NCBI RefSeq assembly: GCF_002925845.1
Contig: NZ_PDNI01000074.1
Coordinates: 1 to 64,000 of the forward strand
Direction: 5' to 3'
DNA length: 64,000 bases
DNA from: Roseovarius nitratireducens
Lineage (GTDB): Bacteria > Pseudomonadota > Alphaproteobacteria > Rhodobacterales > Rhodobacteraceae
How positions within the stretch are numbered: position 1 is the first letter of the stretch; every line of letters begins with the position of its first letter. Below are positions 1 to 11,084 of this stretch, in pieces. A program made the position numbers and the translations under genes. The notes under the pieces were generated by a model that was not told the DNA's origin, searched no databases, and saw nothing but the letters and a program-made list of their open reading frames with translations.

Positions 1-24
1 GCTTCAGCGTGAAAGAATCGTGTT

Positions 25-92
25 ATGATCGTACCCTCAGAAAAATGAGCCGCAGCCGGGTCGAAGGCTCATTTTTCTGAGGGTACGATCAT
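25..92 (+). promoter_or_regulatory. 27-bp perfect hairpin over the tnpA start
   Basis: Bases 25-51 and 66-92 are exact reverse complements, leaving a 14-base loop (52-65). The 3' arm contains the only Shine-Dalgarno-like sequence (GAGGG, 79-83) and the first two bases of the tnpA ATG (91). In mRNA started upstream, the ribosome site would be buried. Family knowledge: IS200 elements keep transposase low by a start-site stem-loop and by blocking read-in transcription. The hairpin may also mark the left end recognised by the transposase. Confidence 0.8.
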
Positions 93-507
93 GCAATATG
101 ACACCGGCAAACACTGCGTCTTCTATCACCGCTACCACATCGTCTGGTCGACCAAATACCGTTACAAGGTGCTGACCGGGGCATTGCGACTGCGGGTGCG
201 CGACATCTGCCGGCAGGTGTGCCGCGAGAACGAGGTCGACATCTTGCGCGGGGTGCTGTCGAGCGATCACGTCCACATGTTCGTCTCGGTGCCGCCGAAG
301 CTCGCGATCGCGGATCTGGTGCGCAAGATGAAGGGCCGTTCGTCCCACAAGGTGCAACGGGAGTTTCCAGCCATCCGAAAGCGCTACTGGGGCTGCCGGT
401 TTTGGGGGCGAGGGTACTTTTCAACCACTAACGGTGCCATCACCGAAGACATCGTACTTCAGTACCTGGAACAGCACATCGCTGATCCTACCGGCGCCAG
501 CCGGTAG
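91..507 (+). CDS. tnpA: IS200/IS605 family HUH transposase TnpA
   Basis: A 138-residue Y1-type single-strand transposase. The HUH metal-binding motif is His60-Val-His62 (in SSDHVHMF) and the likely nucleophile is Tyr125 in the C-terminal helix (QYLEQH), matching IS200-group enzymes of about 140-150 residues. It would cut and join single-stranded DNA at hairpin-guided sites, using the lagging-strand template. The frame is intact with both catalytic motifs present, so it could be active. The start codon lies in the arm of the long hairpin, implying strong translational repression. It is a lone gene with no partner. Confidence 0.92.
   Translation: MQYDTGKHCVFYHRYHIVWSTKYRYKVLTGALRLRVRDICRQVCRENEVDILRGVLSSDHVHMFVSVPPKLAIADLVRKMKGRSSHKVQREFPAIRKRYWGCRFWGRGYFSTTNGAITEDIVLQYLEQHIADPTGASR
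488..507 (+). repeat. Small hairpin at the tnpA 3' end
   Basis: CTACCGGC and GCCGGTAG form a perfect 8-bp stem with a GCCA loop, and the tnpA TAG stop is the last three bases. Position and size fit the right-end hairpin expected for an IS200 element. A role as a weak terminator is possible, but no T-run follows. Confidence 0.45.
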
Positions 508-541
508 TCGTTCAGTTAAACGCGGTCGCCTCGTCTGACGC

Positions 542-570
542 TTGACCTTACCGCCTGTGACGCCTAAGAC
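542..570 (+). promoter_or_regulatory. Candidate sigma-70-type promoter for rho
   Basis: TTGACC (542-547), a 17-base spacer and TAAGAC (565-570) lie 87 bases upstream of the rho ATG. The -35 is good and the -10 weak. The 508-656 gap holds no gene; this is the only regulatory signal I see in it. Confidence 0.35.
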
Positions 571-656
571 AGCACAAGCCGCCGTCCGGTGGTCCTGAAA
601 TCCCCATATGATCCGTCCCTGGCCCTCACGGGTCCCGGCACCAATCGAGGCCTGTC

Positions 657-1928
657 ATGTCCGAAGACCGTTTGAATCTCGCCGAACTCAAGGCGATGAC
701 CGCCAAGGACCTGCTCAACATCGCCGAAGAGCTGGAGATCGAGAACGCCTCGACCATGCGCAAGGGCGAGATGATGTTCTCGATCCTCAAGGAACGTGCC
801 GAGGAAGGATGGGTGATCTTCGGCGACGGCGTACTCGAAGTGCTTCAGGACGGCTTTGGCTTCCTGCGCTCGCTCGAGGCCAACTACCTTCCCGGGCCCG
901 ACGATATCTACGTCTCGCCCGACATGATCCGGCAATTCTCGTTGCGCACCGGCGATACGATCGAGGGCGAGATTCGTCAGCCAGACGACACAGAGCGGTA
1001 TTTCGCGCTTACTTCCGTCACCCAGATCAACTTCCAGGATCCGGATCGCGCGCGCCACAAGATCGCGTTTGAAAACCTCACGCCGCTCTACCCCGATGAA
1101 CGGCTTCGGATGGAGATCGAGGATCCCACGATCAAGGACCGTTCCGCGCGGCTCATCGACCTTGTCGCGCCCATCGGCAAGGGGCAGCGCTCGCTGATCG
1201 TGGCGCCGCCGCGCACGGGTAAAACGGTGCTGTTGCAGAACATCGCCAACAGCATCGCGCATAACCATCCCGAGTGCTACCTCATCGTGCTGTTGATCGA
1301 TGAACGACCCGAAGAGGTCACTGACATGCAGCGCTCGGTCAAGGGTGAGGTCATCAGTTCGACCTTCGACGAACCCGCCACGCGCCACGTTGCTGTCTCC
1401 GACATGGTCATCGAAAAGGCCAAGCGCCTTGTCGAGCACAAGCGCGATGTGGTCATCCTGCTCGATTCGATTACGCGCCTCGGCCGCGCCTTCAACACGG
1501 TCGTGCCGTCCTCGGGCAAGGTGCTCACCGGTGGTGTCGACGCCAACGCCCTGCAACGGCCCAAGCGGTTCTTTGGTGCGGCGCGCAATATCGAGGAGGG
1601 CGGATCGCTCACCATCGTTGCCACCGCCCTGATCGAGACCGGCAGCCGCATGGACGAGGTGATCTTCGAGGAATTCAAGGGCACCGGCAACTCCGAGATC
1701 GTGCTCGACCGCAAGGTGGCCGACAAGCGCGTGTTCCCGGCGATCGACATCCTCAAGTCCGGCACGCGCAAGGAAGAGCTGCTTATCGACAAGCTTGAGC
1801 TGCAAAAGACCTTCGTCCTGCGCCGTATCCTCAACCCGATGGGCACCACCGACGCGGTAGAGTTCCTGCTCGGCAAGCTCAAGCAGACCAAGTCGAATGC
1901 CGAATTCTTCGATTCGATGAATACCTGA
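657..1928 (+). CDS. rho: Transcription termination factor Rho
   Basis: A 423-residue hexameric RNA helicase that ends transcription at Rho-dependent sites. The N-terminal RNA-binding domain (about 1-125) has the cold-shock-like stretch DGFGFLRS. The ATPase core carries Walker A (APPRTGKT, 183-190), Walker B (VVILLDS, about 265-272) and the Q/R-loop segment around [18 protein letters not shown]. Length matches the family (about 420). The ATG at 657 has only a weak GAGG upstream. It heads the conserved alphaproteobacterial order rho-mnmE-mnmG-rsmG-parAB, with mnmE 20 bases downstream. Confidence 0.98.
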   Translation: MSEDRLNLAELKAMTAKDLLNIAEELEIENASTMRKGEMMFSILKERAEEGWVIFGDGVLEVLQDGFGFLRSLEANYLPGPDDIYVSPDMIRQFSLRTGDTIEGEIRQPDDTERYFALTSVTQINFQDPDRARHKIAFENLTPLYPDERLRMEIEDPTIKDRSARLIDLVAPIGKGQRSLIVAPPRTGKTVLLQNIANSIAHNHPECYLIVLLIDERPEEVTDMQRSVKGEVISSTFDEPATRHVAVSDMVIEKAKRLVEHKRDVVILLDSITRLGRAFNTVVPSSGKVLTGGVDANALQRPKRFFGAARNIEEGGSLTIVATALIETGSRMDEVIFEEFKGTGNSEIVLDRKVADKRVFPAIDILKSGTRKEELLIDKLELQKTFVLRRILNPMGTTDAVEFLLGKLKQTKSNAEFFDSMNT

Positions 1929-1947
1929 GCATAGGCACGTCATCGCG

Positions 1948-3234
1948 ATGGAGACGATCTTTGCCCTCTCCACGGCCCCCGGGAAGTCGGGTATCGCGGT
2001 CATTCGTCTCTCCGGCCCAGAGGTCGCATCCGCCGCGCGCGCGGTCTGCGGCGGGCTGCCCGTCCCCCGGCAGGCGAGCTTGCGCGTGCTGCGCGATCAG
2101 GACGGGGCGCGGCTGGACGAGGCGGTTGTGCTCTACTTTCCCGAAGGCGCGAGTTTCACTGGCGAGTCGGTGCTCGAGTTTCAGACGCATGGCAGCGCCG
2201 CAGTCATTTCTGCCTTGCTGCGCCATCTTGGCGCCCTGCCCGGTCTGCGCGCCGCGGATCCCGGAGAGTTCACGCGCCGCGCGCTGTCCAACGGTCGCCT
2301 CGACCTGACGCAGGTCGAGGCGTTGGCCGATCTTCTGGACTCGGAAACCGAGGCGCAGCGGCGCCAGGCGATGCGCGTATTCTCCGGCTCCCTCGGTAAG
2401 AAATGCGCCGAGTGGCGCGCGGCCCTGGTCCGGGCGCTGGCGCTTCTGGAGGTGACCATCGACTTCGCCGACGAGGAAGTGCCCGTCGATGTCTTTCCCG
2501 AGATACGGACGTTGCTCGCCTCGGTCAAATCCGGCCTCGACGCGGAAATTTCCGGCTTCGCCGTGGCCGAGCGTATCCGCTCCGGCTTCGAGGTGGCAAT
2601 CCTCGGCGCGCCGAATGCTGGCAAGTCGACCTTGCTCAACACGCTTGCCGGGCGCGAGGCGGCGATCACCTCCGAGCATGCCGGCACCACCCGTGACGTG
2701 ATCGAGGTGCGAATGGATCTCGGCGGCCTGCCTGTTACGCTTCTCGACACGGCCGGTCTTCGCGAGACCGCCGATGCGGTGGAATCCATCGGCATCGCCC
2801 GCGCCCGTGACCGCGCCGCCGCCGCCGATCTGCGGGTGTTTCTCGACGACGGCACCCACGATTTCGATGACTTGCGACAGGCGGATGACATTACCTTGCG
2901 GGCCAAGGCCGATCTCGCCCCCGGAGAGGGTGAGGGCGTATCCGGCCTCACCGGGCTGGGCGTGGATCGCCTCGTCGCCCGCGTTGCCGAAACCCTCGGG
3001 GCGAGGGCGCAAGGCGGCGGCATGGCCATCCGCGCGCGCCACGAATCGGCCATGCGCAGCGGCAGCGCGGCGCTCGACGCGGCGCTCCTTGCTCTTGACG
3101 GGGGCGAGACCGCGACCGATATCGCTGCCGAAGAGGTTCACGCCGCTGTCCGCGCGCTCGATTCTCTGGTAGGACGCATCGGTGTGGAGACGGTGCTCGG
3201 CGAGATTTTCGCGAGCTTCTGCCTTGGCAAGTGA
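1948..3234 (+). CDS. mnmE: tRNA uridine-5-carboxymethylaminomethyl modification GTPase MnmE
   Basis: A 428-residue GTPase that with MnmG makes the cmnm5U34 wobble modification of tRNA. The N-terminal tetrahydrofolate-binding domain starts [20 protein letters not shown]. The inserted G domain has the P-loop GAPNAGKS (220-227), the switch segment EHAGTTRD and the G3 DTAG. It ends in the family hallmark C-terminal CLGK (catalytic Cys425). Unusually, the G4 position reads AKAD instead of the usual NKxD, so guanine specificity there relies on a non-standard residue. It lies next to its partner mnmG, three bases apart. Confidence 0.97.
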   Translation: METIFALSTAPGKSGIAVIRLSGPEVASAARAVCGGLPVPRQASLRVLRDQDGARLDEAVVLYFPEGASFTGESVLEFQTHGSAAVISALLRHLGALPGLRAADPGEFTRRALSNGRLDLTQVEALADLLDSETEAQRRQAMRVFSGSLGKKCAEWRAALVRALALLEVTIDFADEEVPVDVFPEIRTLLASVKSGLDAEISGFAVAERIRSGFEVAILGAPNAGKSTLLNTLAGREAAITSEHAGTTRDVIEVRMDLGGLPVTLLDTAGLRETADAVESIGIARARDRAAAADLRVFLDDGTHDFDDLRQADDITLRAKADLAPGEGEGVSGLTGLGVDRLVARVAETLGARAQGGGMAIRARHESAMRSGSAALDAALLALDGGETATDIAAEEVHAAVRALDSLVGRIGVETVLGEIFASFCLGK

Positions 3235-3237
3235 GAG

Positions 3238-5105
<1,868 letters not shown>

Positions 5106-5109
<4 letters not shown>

Positions 5110-5708
5110 TCCTCCGGGATGTTTCACGTGAAACAAGGGAGCGGTTAGACCTCTACGCCACGCTCATTGAAAAGTGGAACCCGCGCATAAACCTCGTGTC
5201 GCGCGCCTCCCTTCCCCATCTGCAAGCCCGCCATTTTGAGGATTCCGCGCAGCTTCACGCCCTCGCCCCGACTCCCGTCGCCCATTGGGCCGATCTTGGC
5301 TCCGGTGGCGGCTTTCCGGGGCTCGTGATCGCCATCCTCGCGCACGAGACCGGCTCCCCCGCCCGCGTCACCCTCGTCGAATCGGACGCGCGCAAATCCG
5401 CCTTCCTGCGCACCGTGATTCGCGAGACAGGGATCGCTGCCACCGTTCGCACCGAGCGAATCGAGAAGATGGACCCGCTCGCCGCCGATGTGCTCAGCGC
5501 CCGCGCGCTCGCCGACCTCTCTGCGCTTCTTGGCTACGCCGCGCGTCATCTCGCCCCCGGCGGCACGGCGCTCTTTCCCAAGGGGGCAACATGGCGGCAA
5601 GAGCTGACAGAGGCGCAAAGCAAGTGGCATTTTACCTCCCGGGTTGATAAAAGCAGGACAGACCCCGAAGCCGTCATCCTGCGCGTCACAGGAGTATCCC
5701 GTGCCTGA
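5106..5708 (+). CDS. rsmG: 16S rRNA (guanine-N7) methyltransferase RsmG (GidB)
   Basis: A 200-residue SAM-dependent methyltransferase that forms m7G527 in 16S rRNA. Motif I is visible as [17 protein letters not shown] (61-77), preceded by the family segment [10 protein letters not shown]. The start ATG at 5106 overlaps the mnmG stop. Codons 5-10 (DVSRET) are read through the second parS site in a different frame from the one used in mnmG. Its last codons overlap the parA start. Confidence 0.95.
5120..5135. promoter_or_regulatory. parS site 2 (ParB binding site)
   Basis: A second perfect copy of TGTTTCACGTGAAACA, inside the 5' end of rsmG and about 1.9 kb after site 1. Together they bracket mnmG and lie just upstream of parA-parB. 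Confidence 0.95.
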
Positions 5709-6510
5709 TTCCAGCCCGATTACCGCCCCCCGCATCATCGCGGTCGCCAATCAAAAGGGCGGCGTGGGCAAGACCACGACAACCATCAATCTTGGCGCCG
5801 CGCTCGCGGATTCCGGTGCGCGCGTGCTGATCGTCGATCTCGACCCGCAGGGCAACGCGTCCACCGGGCTCGGGATCGAGGCCAGCGCGCGCGATATCAC
5901 CACCTACGATTTCCTGCTCGACGAGGCCACGCTCGACGAGGCCGTGCAGCCCACCAATCATGACCGGCTGTCGATCATCCCCGCCACTGTCGACCTGTCC
6001 TCGGCGGATATAGAGCTTTTCTCCAATGAAAAGCGCAGCTTCCTGCTGCACGATGCGCTGCGCCAGCCGGGGATGGAGGCGCTCGCCCCCGATTACGTGC
6101 TGATCGACTGCCCGCCCTCGCTCAACCTGCTGACGGTCAACGCGATGGTCGCGGCGCACTCGGTGTTGATCCCGCTCCAGGCCGAATTCTTCGCCCTCGA
6201 GGGCCTGTCGCAGCTCATGCTGACGATTCGCGAGGTGCGGCAAAGCGCCAATCCCGACCTGCGCATCGAGGGGGTTCTGCTGACGATGGTGGACGGGCGC
6301 AACAACCTCTCCGCACAGGTCGAGGCCGATGCCCGCGACACGCTCGGCGATCTCGTCTTTGCCACGCGCATCCCACGCAACGTCCGGGTGAGCGAGGCGC
6401 CGTCCTACGCCATGCCGGTCCTGACCTACGATAGCACCTCCAAGGGTGCGCAGGCCTACCGCGATCTCGCGGGCGAGATTGTCCGCAGGCACGCGCGCGT
6501 CGCGGCATAA
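5701..6510 (+). CDS. parA: Chromosome partitioning ATPase ParA
   Basis: A 269-residue MinD/ParA-family ATPase that drives movement of ParB-parS complexes. The deviant Walker A motif KGGVGKTT is at residues 19-26, with Walker B LIVDLDPQGNAS and the later YVLIDCPPS. I chose GTG at 5701 because GGAG (5691-5694) sits six bases upstream and the product starts just before the IIAVANQKGG core; it overlaps the rsmG stop by eight bases. parB follows 18 bases downstream. Confidence 0.96.
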   Translation: MPDSSPITAPRIIAVANQKGGVGKTTTTINLGAALADSGARVLIVDLDPQGNASTGLGIEASARDITTYDFLLDEATLDEAVQPTNHDRLSIIPATVDLSSADIELFSNEKRSFLLHDALRQPGMEALAPDYVLIDCPPSLNLLTVNAMVAAHSVLIPLQAEFFALEGLSQLMLTIREVRQSANPDLRIEGVLLTMVDGRNNLSAQVEADARDTLGDLVFATRIPRNVRVSEAPSYAMPVLTYDSTSKGAQAYRDLAGEIVRRHARVAA

Positions 6511-6528
6511 GAAAAAGGAGACGAGGCG

Positions 6529-7425
6529 GTGAGCACGAAAAAATCCCAGCAACGCGGCCTTGGGCGCGGCCTCTCGGCGCTAATGGCCGATGTCCGCGAG
6601 ACCACCGAGAGCCCCGAGAGCCAACCGCCGCAGCCCGACATGCGCGTGCCGGTGGAAAAGGTCCATCCCAATCCCGACCAGCCACGCCGCCATTTCGATG
6701 CCGACGCATTGGCCGATCTCGCGCGCTCGATCGCCGAAAAGGGCATCATCCAGCCCCTTATCGTGCGCCAGAGCCCCGGCAAGCCCGGTGAATACGAGAT
6801 CGTCGCCGGCGAGCGTCGCTGGCGTGCCGCGCAAATGACCAAGCTGCACGAGGTGCCGGTCCTGTTGCGCGACTTCACCGATATCGAGGTGCTCGAGGTC
6901 GCGATCATCGAGAATATCCAGCGCGCCGATCTCAATCCGGTCGAAGAGGCGTCAGGCTACAGCCAGTTGATGACAAAGTTCGGCCACACCCAGGAAAAGC
7001 TGGCCGATGTCCTCGGCAAGAGCCGCAGCCACATTGCCAACGCCGTGCGTTTGCTCAACCTGTCCGAGGATGTGCAGGACCATCTGCGTAACGGCCGTCT
7101 GTCGGCGGGCCATGCGCGTGCGCTCATCACCGCGCCCGACGCGTCGGCCCTCGCCCGCAAGATCATCCAGAAGGGGCTTTCGGTCCGCGAAACCGAGAAA
7201 CTCGCCAAGGCCGATCCCGCGCCGGGCCAGGGCGGCAAGAGCGGCAAGAGCAGCGGCAAGCCGGAAAAGGATGCCGACACCAAGGCGCTCGAATCCGATC
7301 TTTCGGCGGCGCTCTCGATGAGCGTGCGAATCGACCATACGCCGGGGCAAGAGGGCGGCGCGCTCACCATTCGCTACGCCTCGCTCGATGATCTCGATCG
7401 GTTGATGGGCCTGCTCAGCGCCTGA
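6529..7425 (+). CDS. parB: Chromosome partitioning protein ParB
   Basis: A 298-residue CTPase/DNA-clamp protein that loads at parS. The N-terminal CTP-binding fold holds the GERRWRA motif (in VAGERRWRAAQM), then the central helix-turn-helix (EKLADVLGKSRSHIANAVRLL), a charged linker rich in Gly, Lys and Ser (about 225-245), and a C-terminal dimerisation domain. The start is GTG at 6529 with AAAGGAG eight bases upstream. Two parS sites lie within 3.3 kb on the same side. It converges with hemW. Confidence 0.96.
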   Translation: MSTKKSQQRGLGRGLSALMADVRETTESPESQPPQPDMRVPVEKVHPNPDQPRRHFDADALADLARSIAEKGIIQPLIVRQSPGKPGEYEIVAGERRWRAAQMTKLHEVPVLLRDFTDIEVLEVAIIENIQRADLNPVEEASGYSQLMTKFGHTQEKLADVLGKSRSHIANAVRLLNLSEDVQDHLRNGRLSAGHARALITAPDASALARKIIQKGLSVRETEKLAKADPAPGQGGKSGKSSGKPEKDADTKALESDLSAALSMSVRIDHTPGQEGGALTIRYASLDDLDRLMGLLSA

Positions 7426-7429
7426 CCGC

Positions 7430-8584
7430 TCAGGTCAACAAGTCACGCAGCACCGCGTTGAGCACCGGGCGCCCCGCGCCGGTGACCCGCAGCCGCGTGC
7501 CCGCAACCTCCACCATCCCGATATCCTCCAGGTGGCGCACCCGCCCGGCATCGAGCGGCGCGCCCGCCAGCGCTTCATGCCGCGCCATGTCGATCCCCTC
7601 GGTCAGCCGCAGCCCCATCAGCAGGTGCTCGACCGCCTGCTCGCTCCGGCTCAGGGGCGCGCGCAGGCTCTCGCCTGTCCCTTTCGTCACCGCGTCGCGC
7701 CACGTCCCCGGCGCACGCCAGGCCTCGGTGGCGTGCCGTTGCCCGCCGATGGTCAGCCGCCCATGCGCGCCCGGGCCGATGCCGACGTAATCGCCATAGC
7801 GCCAATACACCATGTTGTGCCGCGATTCCGCGCCGGGTTTGGCGTGGTTAGACACCTCGTAGCTCTCCAGCCCCGCCGCCCCACATATCTCCTGCGTGGC
7901 CAGATACATGTCGGCGGCGAGATCCTCCTCGGGCAGCCCGCGTAGCCGTCCGGCGGCGTAGCGCTCGCCAAATGCCGTCCCGCCCTCGATGGTGAGCTGA
8001 TATAGCGACAGGTGATCCACCGCCAGATCAAGCGCCCGGCGCAGTTCTGCCTGCCAGGCGTCAAGCGTCTGATCCTGCCGCGCGTAGATCAGGTCAAAAC
8101 TCGTCCGATCAAAGAATTTCCTCGCGATTTCATATGCTTGCATCGCCTCCGCCGCGCTGTGCAACCGCCCTAACCGCCGCAGGTCATCGTCGTTCAGCGC
8201 CTGCACGCCCAACGATACGCGGCTCACGCCTGCCGCGGCATAGGCCGCGAACCGCCCGGCCTCGACCGAGGTGGGGTTCGCCTCCAGCGTGATTTCCAGG
8301 TCATTGGCCACCGGCCACGCCGACCGCGTCGCCTCGATCACCGCGGCCACGGTGTCGGGCTCCATCAGGCTCGGCGTGCCGCCTCCGAAGAAGATCGAGC
8401 CCAGCACCCGATCAGGCACTAACTTGGCGTAACTCGCGATTTCTTGCAGGTAGGCGTCGCGCCACCCCGCGTGGTCGATCTCCTGCGCGACATGGCTGTT
8501 AAAGTCGCAATAGGGGCATTTCGCCTGGCAGAACGGCCAGTGCACGTAGAGGCCAAAGCCCCCTGATTGCCAGTCCTCAGCCAA
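7430..8584 (-). CDS. hemW: Heme chaperone HemW (HemN-like radical SAM protein)
   Basis: A 384-residue radical SAM protein. The [4Fe-4S] cysteines are C19-x3-C23-x2-C26 (FCQAKCPYC), followed by the SAM-binding GGGTPS. Family knowledge: HemW binds heme and delivers it to acceptors; it lacks the extra features of true coproporphyrinogen dehydrogenase HemN. The start appears to be TTG at 8584, overlapping the rdgB stop by eight bases; no ATG or GTG precedes the conserved GLYVHWPFC. It is the last gene of rph-rdgB-hemW. Confidence 0.92.
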   Translation of the reverse strand: MAEDWQSGGFGLYVHWPFCQAKCPYCDFNSHVAQEIDHAGWRDAYLQEIASYAKLVPDRVLGSIFFGGGTPSLMEPDTVAAVIEATRSAWPVANDLEITLEANPTSVEAGRFAAYAAAGVSRVSLGVQALNDDDLRRLGRLHSAAEAMQAYEIARKFFDRTSFDLIYARQDQTLDAWQAELRRALDLAVDHLSLYQLTIEGGTAFGERYAAGRLRGLPEEDLAADMYLATQEICGAAGLESYEVSNHAKPGAESRHNMVYWRYGDYVGIGPGAHGRLTIGGQRHATEAWRAPGTWRDAVTKGTGESLRAPLSRSEQAVEHLLMGLRLTEGIDMARHEALAGAPLDAGRVRHLEDIGMVEVAGTRLRVTGAGRPVLNAVLRDLLT

Positions 8585-9185
8585 AGGCGCCGTCGATCAT
8601 CTTGGCAAAGGCGTCGGCGCGGTGGCTGATCCGGTTCTTTTCCCAGCGATCCATCTCGGCAAAGGTCACGTCATGCCCCTCGGGTTGAAAGATCGGGTCA
8701 TAGCCATGCCCCTGCGCCCCGCGCATCGGCCAGACGATCCACCCCTCGACTGTGCCCTCGAACACCTCGTCATGCCCGTCGGGCCAGGCCAGCACCAGCG
8801 TGCAGCAAAACCGCGCCGTCCACGGCTGCGAAACACCGCTTTCGCGCAGGCGGTCATGCGCCTTGCCCATCGCCATGATGAAATCACGACCAGAGCCTGT
8901 TTCGGCCCAATCCGCCGTATAGACGCCCGGCGACCCGTCCAGCGCGTCGATCACGATCCCCGAATCGTCGGCCAGCGCCGGCAGCCCCGTGGCCTTCGCC
9001 GCCGCGTGCGCCTTGATCCGCGCGTTGCCGACAAAGGTGGTCTCGGTCTCCTCGGGCTCCGGCAGCCCACGCTCGCCCGCGCCGATCACCCGTACACCAT
9101 ACGGCTCTAGCAGATGCGCAATCTCCTCCAGCTTGCCGGCATTGTGTGTCGCCACCAAAAGCGTGTCGCCGTCAAACTTACGCAC
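8577..9185 (-). CDS. rdgB: XTP/dITP pyrophosphatase RdgB
   Basis: A 202-residue Ham1/RdgB house-cleaning enzyme that hydrolyses XTP and dITP. The family signature THNAGK lies near the N-terminus, with [13 protein letters not shown] and the C-terminal ISHRADAF. I place the start at GTG 9185, overlapping the rph stop by eight bases, with GAGG about nine bases upstream; an upstream in-frame start would add residues not shared by the family. Translation is probably coupled to rph and hemW. Confidence 0.94.
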   Translation of the reverse strand: MRKFDGDTLLVATHNAGKLEEIAHLLEPYGVRVIGAGERGLPEPEETETTFVGNARIKAHAAAKATGLPALADDSGIVIDALDGSPGVYTADWAETGSGRDFIMAMGKAHDRLRESGVSQPWTARFCCTLVLAWPDGHDEVFEGTVEGWIVWPMRGAQGHGYDPIFQPEGHDVTFAEMDRWEKNRISHRADAFAKMIDGAFG

Positions 9186-9894
9186 CGGTCGCCTCGCGCT
9201 GTTTTTCCACCAGCTCACCCACGCCCTTCCCGGCGAGGTCGAGCAGCGTACTCATCTCGTCGCGGGTGAACGTTGCGCCCTCGGCGCTCATCTGCACCTC
9301 GATCAGCCGCCCGGCCCCGGTGAGGATGAAATTGCCGTCAACGCCCGCAGCGCTGTCCTCGGGGTAATCGAGATCCAGCACCGGCTGCCCGGCATAGATG
9401 CCGCAGGACACCGCCGCCACCGGGTCGGGCAGTGGGTCGCTCACGACGTCCCCCGCCACCATCAACTTGGCCACCGCCAGCCGCAGCGCCACCCAGCCGC
9501 CGGTGATCGCGGCGCAGCGCGTCCCGCCGTCGGCCTGGATCACGTCGCAATCCACCGTGATCTGCCGCTCGCCCAGCGCCACCCGGTCGGTGCCCGCGCG
9601 CAGCGCCCGCCCGATCAGCCGCTGGATTTCCACCGTGCGCCCGCCCTGCTTGCCGACGGCGGCCTCGCGCCGCATCCGGCTCCCGGTCGAGCGCGGCAAC
9701 ATGCCGTATTCGGCGGTGACCCAGCCAAGCCCCGTGCCCTTGACAAAGGGCGGCACCCGGTCCTCGATCGTCGCGGTGCACAGAACATGCGTGTCGCCCA
9801 TCTTCACAAGGCAAGAGCCTTCGGCATGTTTCAGAACGCCCGTTTCGATTGAAACGGGCCGCATTTCACTTAAATCTCTGCCAGAAGGCCGCAT
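9178..9894 (-). CDS. rph: Ribonuclease PH
   Basis: A 238-residue phosphorolytic 3'-5' exoribonuclease that trims tRNA 3' ends. It starts [15 protein letters not shown], the usual family N-terminus, at ATG 9894. Core blocks include [14 protein letters not shown] and the phosphate-binding region with [15 protein letters not shown]-like sequence. Length is normal. It is divergent from hrcA and heads the rph-rdgB-hemW operon. A 9-bp inverted repeat (9838-9859) falls in codons 12-19. Confidence 0.96.
   Translation of the reverse strand: MRPSGRDLSEMRPVSIETGVLKHAEGSCLVKMGDTHVLCTATIEDRVPPFVKGTGLGWVTAEYGMLPRSTGSRMRREAAVGKQGGRTVEIQRLIGRALRAGTDRVALGERQITVDCDVIQADGGTRCAAITGGWVALRLAVAKLMVAGDVVSDPLPDPVAAVSCGIYAGQPVLDLDYPEDSAAGVDGNFILTGAGRLIEVQMSAEGATFTRDEMSTLLDLAGKGVGELVEKQREATGA
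9838..9859. repeat. 9-bp inverted repeat in the 5' end of rph
   Basis: GCCCGTTTC and GAAACGGGC separated by four bases form a strong stem in early coding sequence. Its core resembles parS at the ends (GTTTC...GAAAC) but lacks the CACGTG centre. It may be only a coding coincidence. Confidence 0.3.
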
Positions 9895-9956
9895 TACTGT
9901 CCCCTTGTGATGTTGGCCTCGGCATATAAGGGAGCGGTCCGTGATGGCAACCCCGA

Positions 9957-9985
9957 TTGACCTTTGCCCCAAGCCGCCTTTAATG
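9957..9985 (+). promoter_or_regulatory. Weak candidate promoter for hrcA
   Basis: TTGACC (9957-9962), a 17-base spacer and TTAATG (9980-9985) lie just upstream of hrcA. The -10 is a poor match. No CIRCE element (TTAGCACTC-N9-GAGTGCTAA) is present between rph and hrcA. Confidence 0.25.
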
Positions 9986-10010
9986 CCTGTTAACCATGGA
10001 AGCGCATCAA

Positions 10011-11081
10011 ATGTCCGAGGATTCGAACCATCTGGCCCAGCTCAATGACCGCTCGCGCGAAGTATTTCGCCGCGTCGTAGAGGGCTATCTCGCCTCCGGC
10101 GACCCGGTCGGCTCGCGCACGCTCACCCGCGACTTCTCCGAGAAGGTAAGCGCGGCGACCATCCGCAACGTGATGCAGGATCTCGAATACATGGGCCTTC
10201 TGGGCAGCCCCCATATCAGCGCCGGGCGCGTCCCCACGCAGGAAGGGCTGCGCATGTTCGTCGATGGCCTGCTCGAAGTGGGCGGGCTCGAGGATACCGA
10301 CCGCGCGCTGATCGATTCGACCATCGCCAGCAATTCCCGCGACGTCACCGGGCTGCTCGACAGCATCGGCTCGGCGCTTTCGGGTGTCACGCGCGGCGCC
10401 TCGCTGGTGCTGGCGCCCAAGCACGAGGCCCCGATCAAGCATATCGAGTTCGTCAGCCTCGCCCATGACCGCGCGCTCGCGGTGCTGGTGTTTTCCGATG
10501 GGCAGGTCGAGAACCGCGTCTTTACCCCGCCCCCAGGCCAGACCCCGAGCTCGATGCGCGAGGCAGCCAATTTTCTCAATTCGCTGGTCGAGGGCAGGAC
10601 GCTCTCGGACATGCAGCGCCGCATCACCACGGAAATCGCCGCCCGGCGGCAGGAAATCGACGCGCTCGCCCATGCCTTTGTCGAGAGCGGCCTCGCCGTG
10701 TGGGCGAGCGAGGGCGAGCACCACGAGCGTCTGATCGTGCGTGGCCGCGCCAATCTCATCGACGCCGATGTCGACGAGGCCGATCTCGAGCGTATCCGCG
10801 TCCTCTTCGACGACCTCGAGCGCAAGCGCGACATCGCCGAATTCCTCGAACGCGCAGACGAGGGCGAGGGCGTGCGCATTTTTATCGGCTCAGAGAACAA
10901 ACTTTTCTCACTTTCGGGTTCCTCTTTGGTTGTCTCTCCATATATGAACGCTGACCGTAAGATCATTGGCGCGGTGGGCGTAATCGGCCCGACGCGCCTT
11001 AACTACGGGCGCATTGTGCCGATCGTGGACTACACGGCACAGCTCGTGGGCAGGCTGATCTCCGACCGGAGCGAGAGGTAA
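10011..11081 (+). CDS. hrcA: Heat-inducible transcription repressor HrcA
   Basis: A 356-residue repressor of chaperone genes that binds CIRCE operators and is activated by GroEL. The N-terminal winged helix holds [17 protein letters not shown] and [20 protein letters not shown], followed by [10 protein letters not shown] prefer ATG 10011 because GGAAG lies eight bases upstream and [15 protein letters not shown] resembles relatives; ATG 9996 would add five residues and lacks a ribosome site. grpE follows three bases later. No CIRCE is seen upstream, so the operator must lie elsewhere, for example at groESL. Confidence 0.94.
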   Translation: MSEDSNHLAQLNDRSREVFRRVVEGYLASGDPVGSRTLTRDFSEKVSAATIRNVMQDLEYMGLLGSPHISAGRVPTQEGLRMFVDGLLEVGGLEDTDRALIDSTIASNSRDVTGLLDSIGSALSGVTRGASLVLAPKHEAPIKHIEFVSLAHDRALAVLVFSDGQVENRVFTPPPGQTPSSMREAANFLNSLVEGRTLSDMQRRITTEIAARRQEIDALAHAFVESGLAVWASEGEHHERLIVRGRANLIDADVDEADLERIRVLFDDLERKRDIAEFLERADEGEGVRIFIGSENKLFSLSGSSLVVSPYMNADRKIIGAVGVIGPTRLNYGRIVPIVDYTAQLVGRLISDRSER

Positions 11082-11084
11082 GAC

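Larger units (their letters stand above)
25..507 (+). mobile_element. IS200-type insertion sequence, single tnpA
   Basis: A minimal element: a long perfect inverted repeat (25-51 with 66-92), one transposase gene, and a small hairpin at its 3' end (488-507). No tnpB or second gene follows, which fits the IS200 group rather than IS605. The true ends are not visible, because this family cuts single-stranded DNA, carries no terminal inverted repeats and makes no target duplication; the limits given are the outermost structures I can see. It sits directly upstream of rho. Confidence 0.75.

Noticed and set aside
508-656. Possible remnant gene or right end between tnpA and rho
   Set aside because: No coding pattern and no clear IS end; only a promoter candidate was kept.
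9842-9855. A parS-like inverted repeat GTTTC-N4-GAAAC inside rph
   Set aside because: The essential CACGTG centre is missing (three central mismatches), so it is unlikely to bind ParB specifically.
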